From DAOUAM01 sp034433305 (GTDB lineage: Bacteria > Chloroflexota > Dehalococcoidia > Lucifugimonadales > DAOUAM01), in assembly GCA_034433305.1 (NCBI GenBank), contig DAOUAM010000017.1:1-34184 (forward strand): 34,184 nt of DNA, read 5' to 3'. The first letter of the stretch is position 1. Each line of letters begins with the position of its first letter. The notes under the pieces were generated by a model, which saw nothing but the letters and a program-made list of their open reading frames with translations, ran no database searches and was not told the DNA's origin. The position numbers and the translations under genes were made by a program. This document shows positions 33,275 to 34,184 of the stretch, in pieces.

Positions 33275-34184
33275 CTAGTTGAACCTTATCCTGGGGTCTA
33301 TGTAGGCATAGATAATGTCCACCAGGAACATCATGCCCACGTAGACCACCGTGAAAAACAGCACTGCTCCCACCAGCACAGGGAAATCGTTGTTGATGAC
33401 GGCCTCCACGGCCAGCCGTCCCAGTCCGGGCCAGGCGAAGACAGACTCCGTGACCACGGTACCGGTTATGAAGCCAGCCAGGGTGAGGGCCGAAACCGTC
33501 AGCGGCGCAATGAGGGCGTTACGAAGGGCGTGCTTCCATATCACCATTCTGGACTTGACGCCTTTGGCCCTGGCGAACTTGATGAACTCCGAGTCCAGGA
33601 TATTGAGCATGGAGGAGCGCAGCAGGCGGAGTTGGCCCGCGGCCGCTAGCCAACCCAGAGTGATGGTGGGCATGATATAGTGCTCTATCCCTCCCCTGCG
33701 GGAAGTGGGCAGCCAATCTAGCTGCACGGAGAATAGCAGTATCAGCATGATGCCCACCCAGAAGGGCGGCAGGGCCTGCCCGAACAGGGCAAAGGTGCGG
33801 CCCAGGTAGTCCCAGATGGTGCCGCGCTTGACAGCGGAGAGCACCCCCAGGGGCCAGCCCACCAGGAGGGCAAAGAGCCACGCACACAGGCCAAGCTGCA
33901 ACGTGGGCACGATGCGCTCGCCCACCACGGTGCTGACAGGGCGCGCCTCTCTGATGGACCTGCCCAGGTCGCCGCGCACCGCCTTGCCCAGCCATACCAG
34001 GTACTGGATCGGCACCGGCTTGTCCAGGCCTAACTCTCGGCCCCACTCGTCCCAAAGCTCCTTGGAAATGAAAGACGACTCGGCGCCCAGGTACAGGAAG
34101 CGAGGGTCGCCCTGGAGGCGGGACATGGCGAAGACCACCAGGGTCACCGCCATCAGCACAAAGAGCATGAGGATAAATCGTCTG
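33275..34184 (-). CDS. Dipeptide/oligopeptide-type ABC permease (DppB-like), second copy, cut by window edge
   Basis: The partner permease of the preceding DppC-like protein. The visible part starts within the first transmembrane helix: reading back past the internal ATG at 34168, the same frame gives RRFILMLFVLMAVTLVVFAMSRLQGDPRFL, so the real N-terminus (about 6-10 residues) lies beyond the window. Family features are GLDKPVPIQYLVWLGKAVRGDLGRSI, GWPLGVLSAVKRGTIWDYLGR, LPTSRRGGIEHYIMPTITLGWLAAAGQLRLLRSSMLNILDSEFIKFARAKGV (ATPase-contact loop), and the closing IYAYIDPRIRFN. It is intact, unlike its frameshifted paralogue at 29146. Confidence 0.9.
   Translation of the reverse strand, partial: RRFILMLFVLMAVTLVVFAMSRLQGDPRFLYLGAESSFISKELWDEWGRELGLDKPVPIQYLVWLGKAVRGDLGRSIREARPVSTVVGERIVPTLQLGLCAWLFALLVGWPLGVLSAVKRGTIWDYLGRTFALFGQALPPFWVGIMLILLFSVQLDWLPTSRRGGIEHYIMPTITLGWLAAAGQLRLLRSSMLNILDSEFIKFARAKGVKSRMVIWKHALRNALIAPLTVSALTLAGFITGTVVTESVFAWPGLGRLAVEAVINNDFPVLVGAVLFFTVVYVGMMFLVDIIYAYIDPRIRFN

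Overview
The window is a GC-rich (roughly 60-65% G+C by eye) bacterial chromosome segment. The mix of genes suggests a member of the Chloroflexota, probably of Dehalococcoidia type: an F420-dependent NADP reductase, a MerR/HspR-type regulator with grpE and dnaK, a class-II-phosphodiesterase-like metallo-beta-lactamase protein, a DUF6282 protein and many dipeptide-type ABC permeases. This taxonomic call is inference from gene content, not from a marker gene. Almost every gene except the heat-shock block lies on the minus strand.

The most notable content is three in-frame UGA codons that read as selenocysteine. The first is in a peroxiredoxin-like lipoprotein at the left edge (1-594, U at codon 87 in a UxxC motif). 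The other two are in a glycine/sarcosine/betaine reductase (Grd) cluster at 23.3-28.1 kb: GrdA (CxxU) and the component B selenoprotein (UxxCxxC). Ordinary ORF calling splits or truncates all three. Each UGA is followed, 19-24 nt downstream, by a perfect or near-perfect hairpin with a three-base loop beginning with G (GGC, GGT, GGA), as expected for bacterial SECIS elements. The Grd cluster has the order grdC-grdA-grdB-grdE. It has no grdD and no thioredoxin genes, and its GrdE homologue seems to lack the usual pyruvoyl-forming Cys context.

Layout: 0-2.6 kb (plus) holds the selenoprotein peroxiredoxin, an F420H2:NADP oxidoreductase and a membrane-anchored gluzincin peptidase. 2.6-4.4 kb (minus) holds molybdenum-hydroxylase maturation genes mocA and xdhC. 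4.7-9.9 kb (minus) holds a tyrosine autokinase fused to a Wzz domain, an M16 peptidase, a beta-hydroxyacid dehydrogenase and a DUF6282 protein. 10.0-10.9 kb holds a sulfite-oxidase-like molybdoprotein and a 54-residue zinc-ribbon protein. 11.2-15.3 kb (plus) is a heat-shock operon (HspR-like regulator, GrpE, DnaK) followed by a PRC/BON protein; its promoter carries a 6-7-6 inverted repeat over the -35 box. 15.6-19 kb (minus) holds AcuC, a Mut7-C protein, a metallo-beta-lactamase protein and an FAH-family hydrolase, then tRNA-Pro(TGG). 19.4-23.1 kb holds an amidase, a DinB-like protein and an M42 aminopeptidase. 23.3-34.2 kb (minus) is the Grd cluster preceded by two dipeptide-type permease pairs and one solute-binding lipoprotein. 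The binding-protein gene and one permease gene each carry an apparent single-base frameshift.

Taken together, the right-hand part suggests import of peptides or small amines, their hydrolysis by aminopeptidases or amidases, and reductive cleavage of a glycine-type substrate by a selenium-dependent reductase. That link rests on gene proximity only. Several intergenic spaces carry related GC-rich palindromes that look like a dispersed repeat family.
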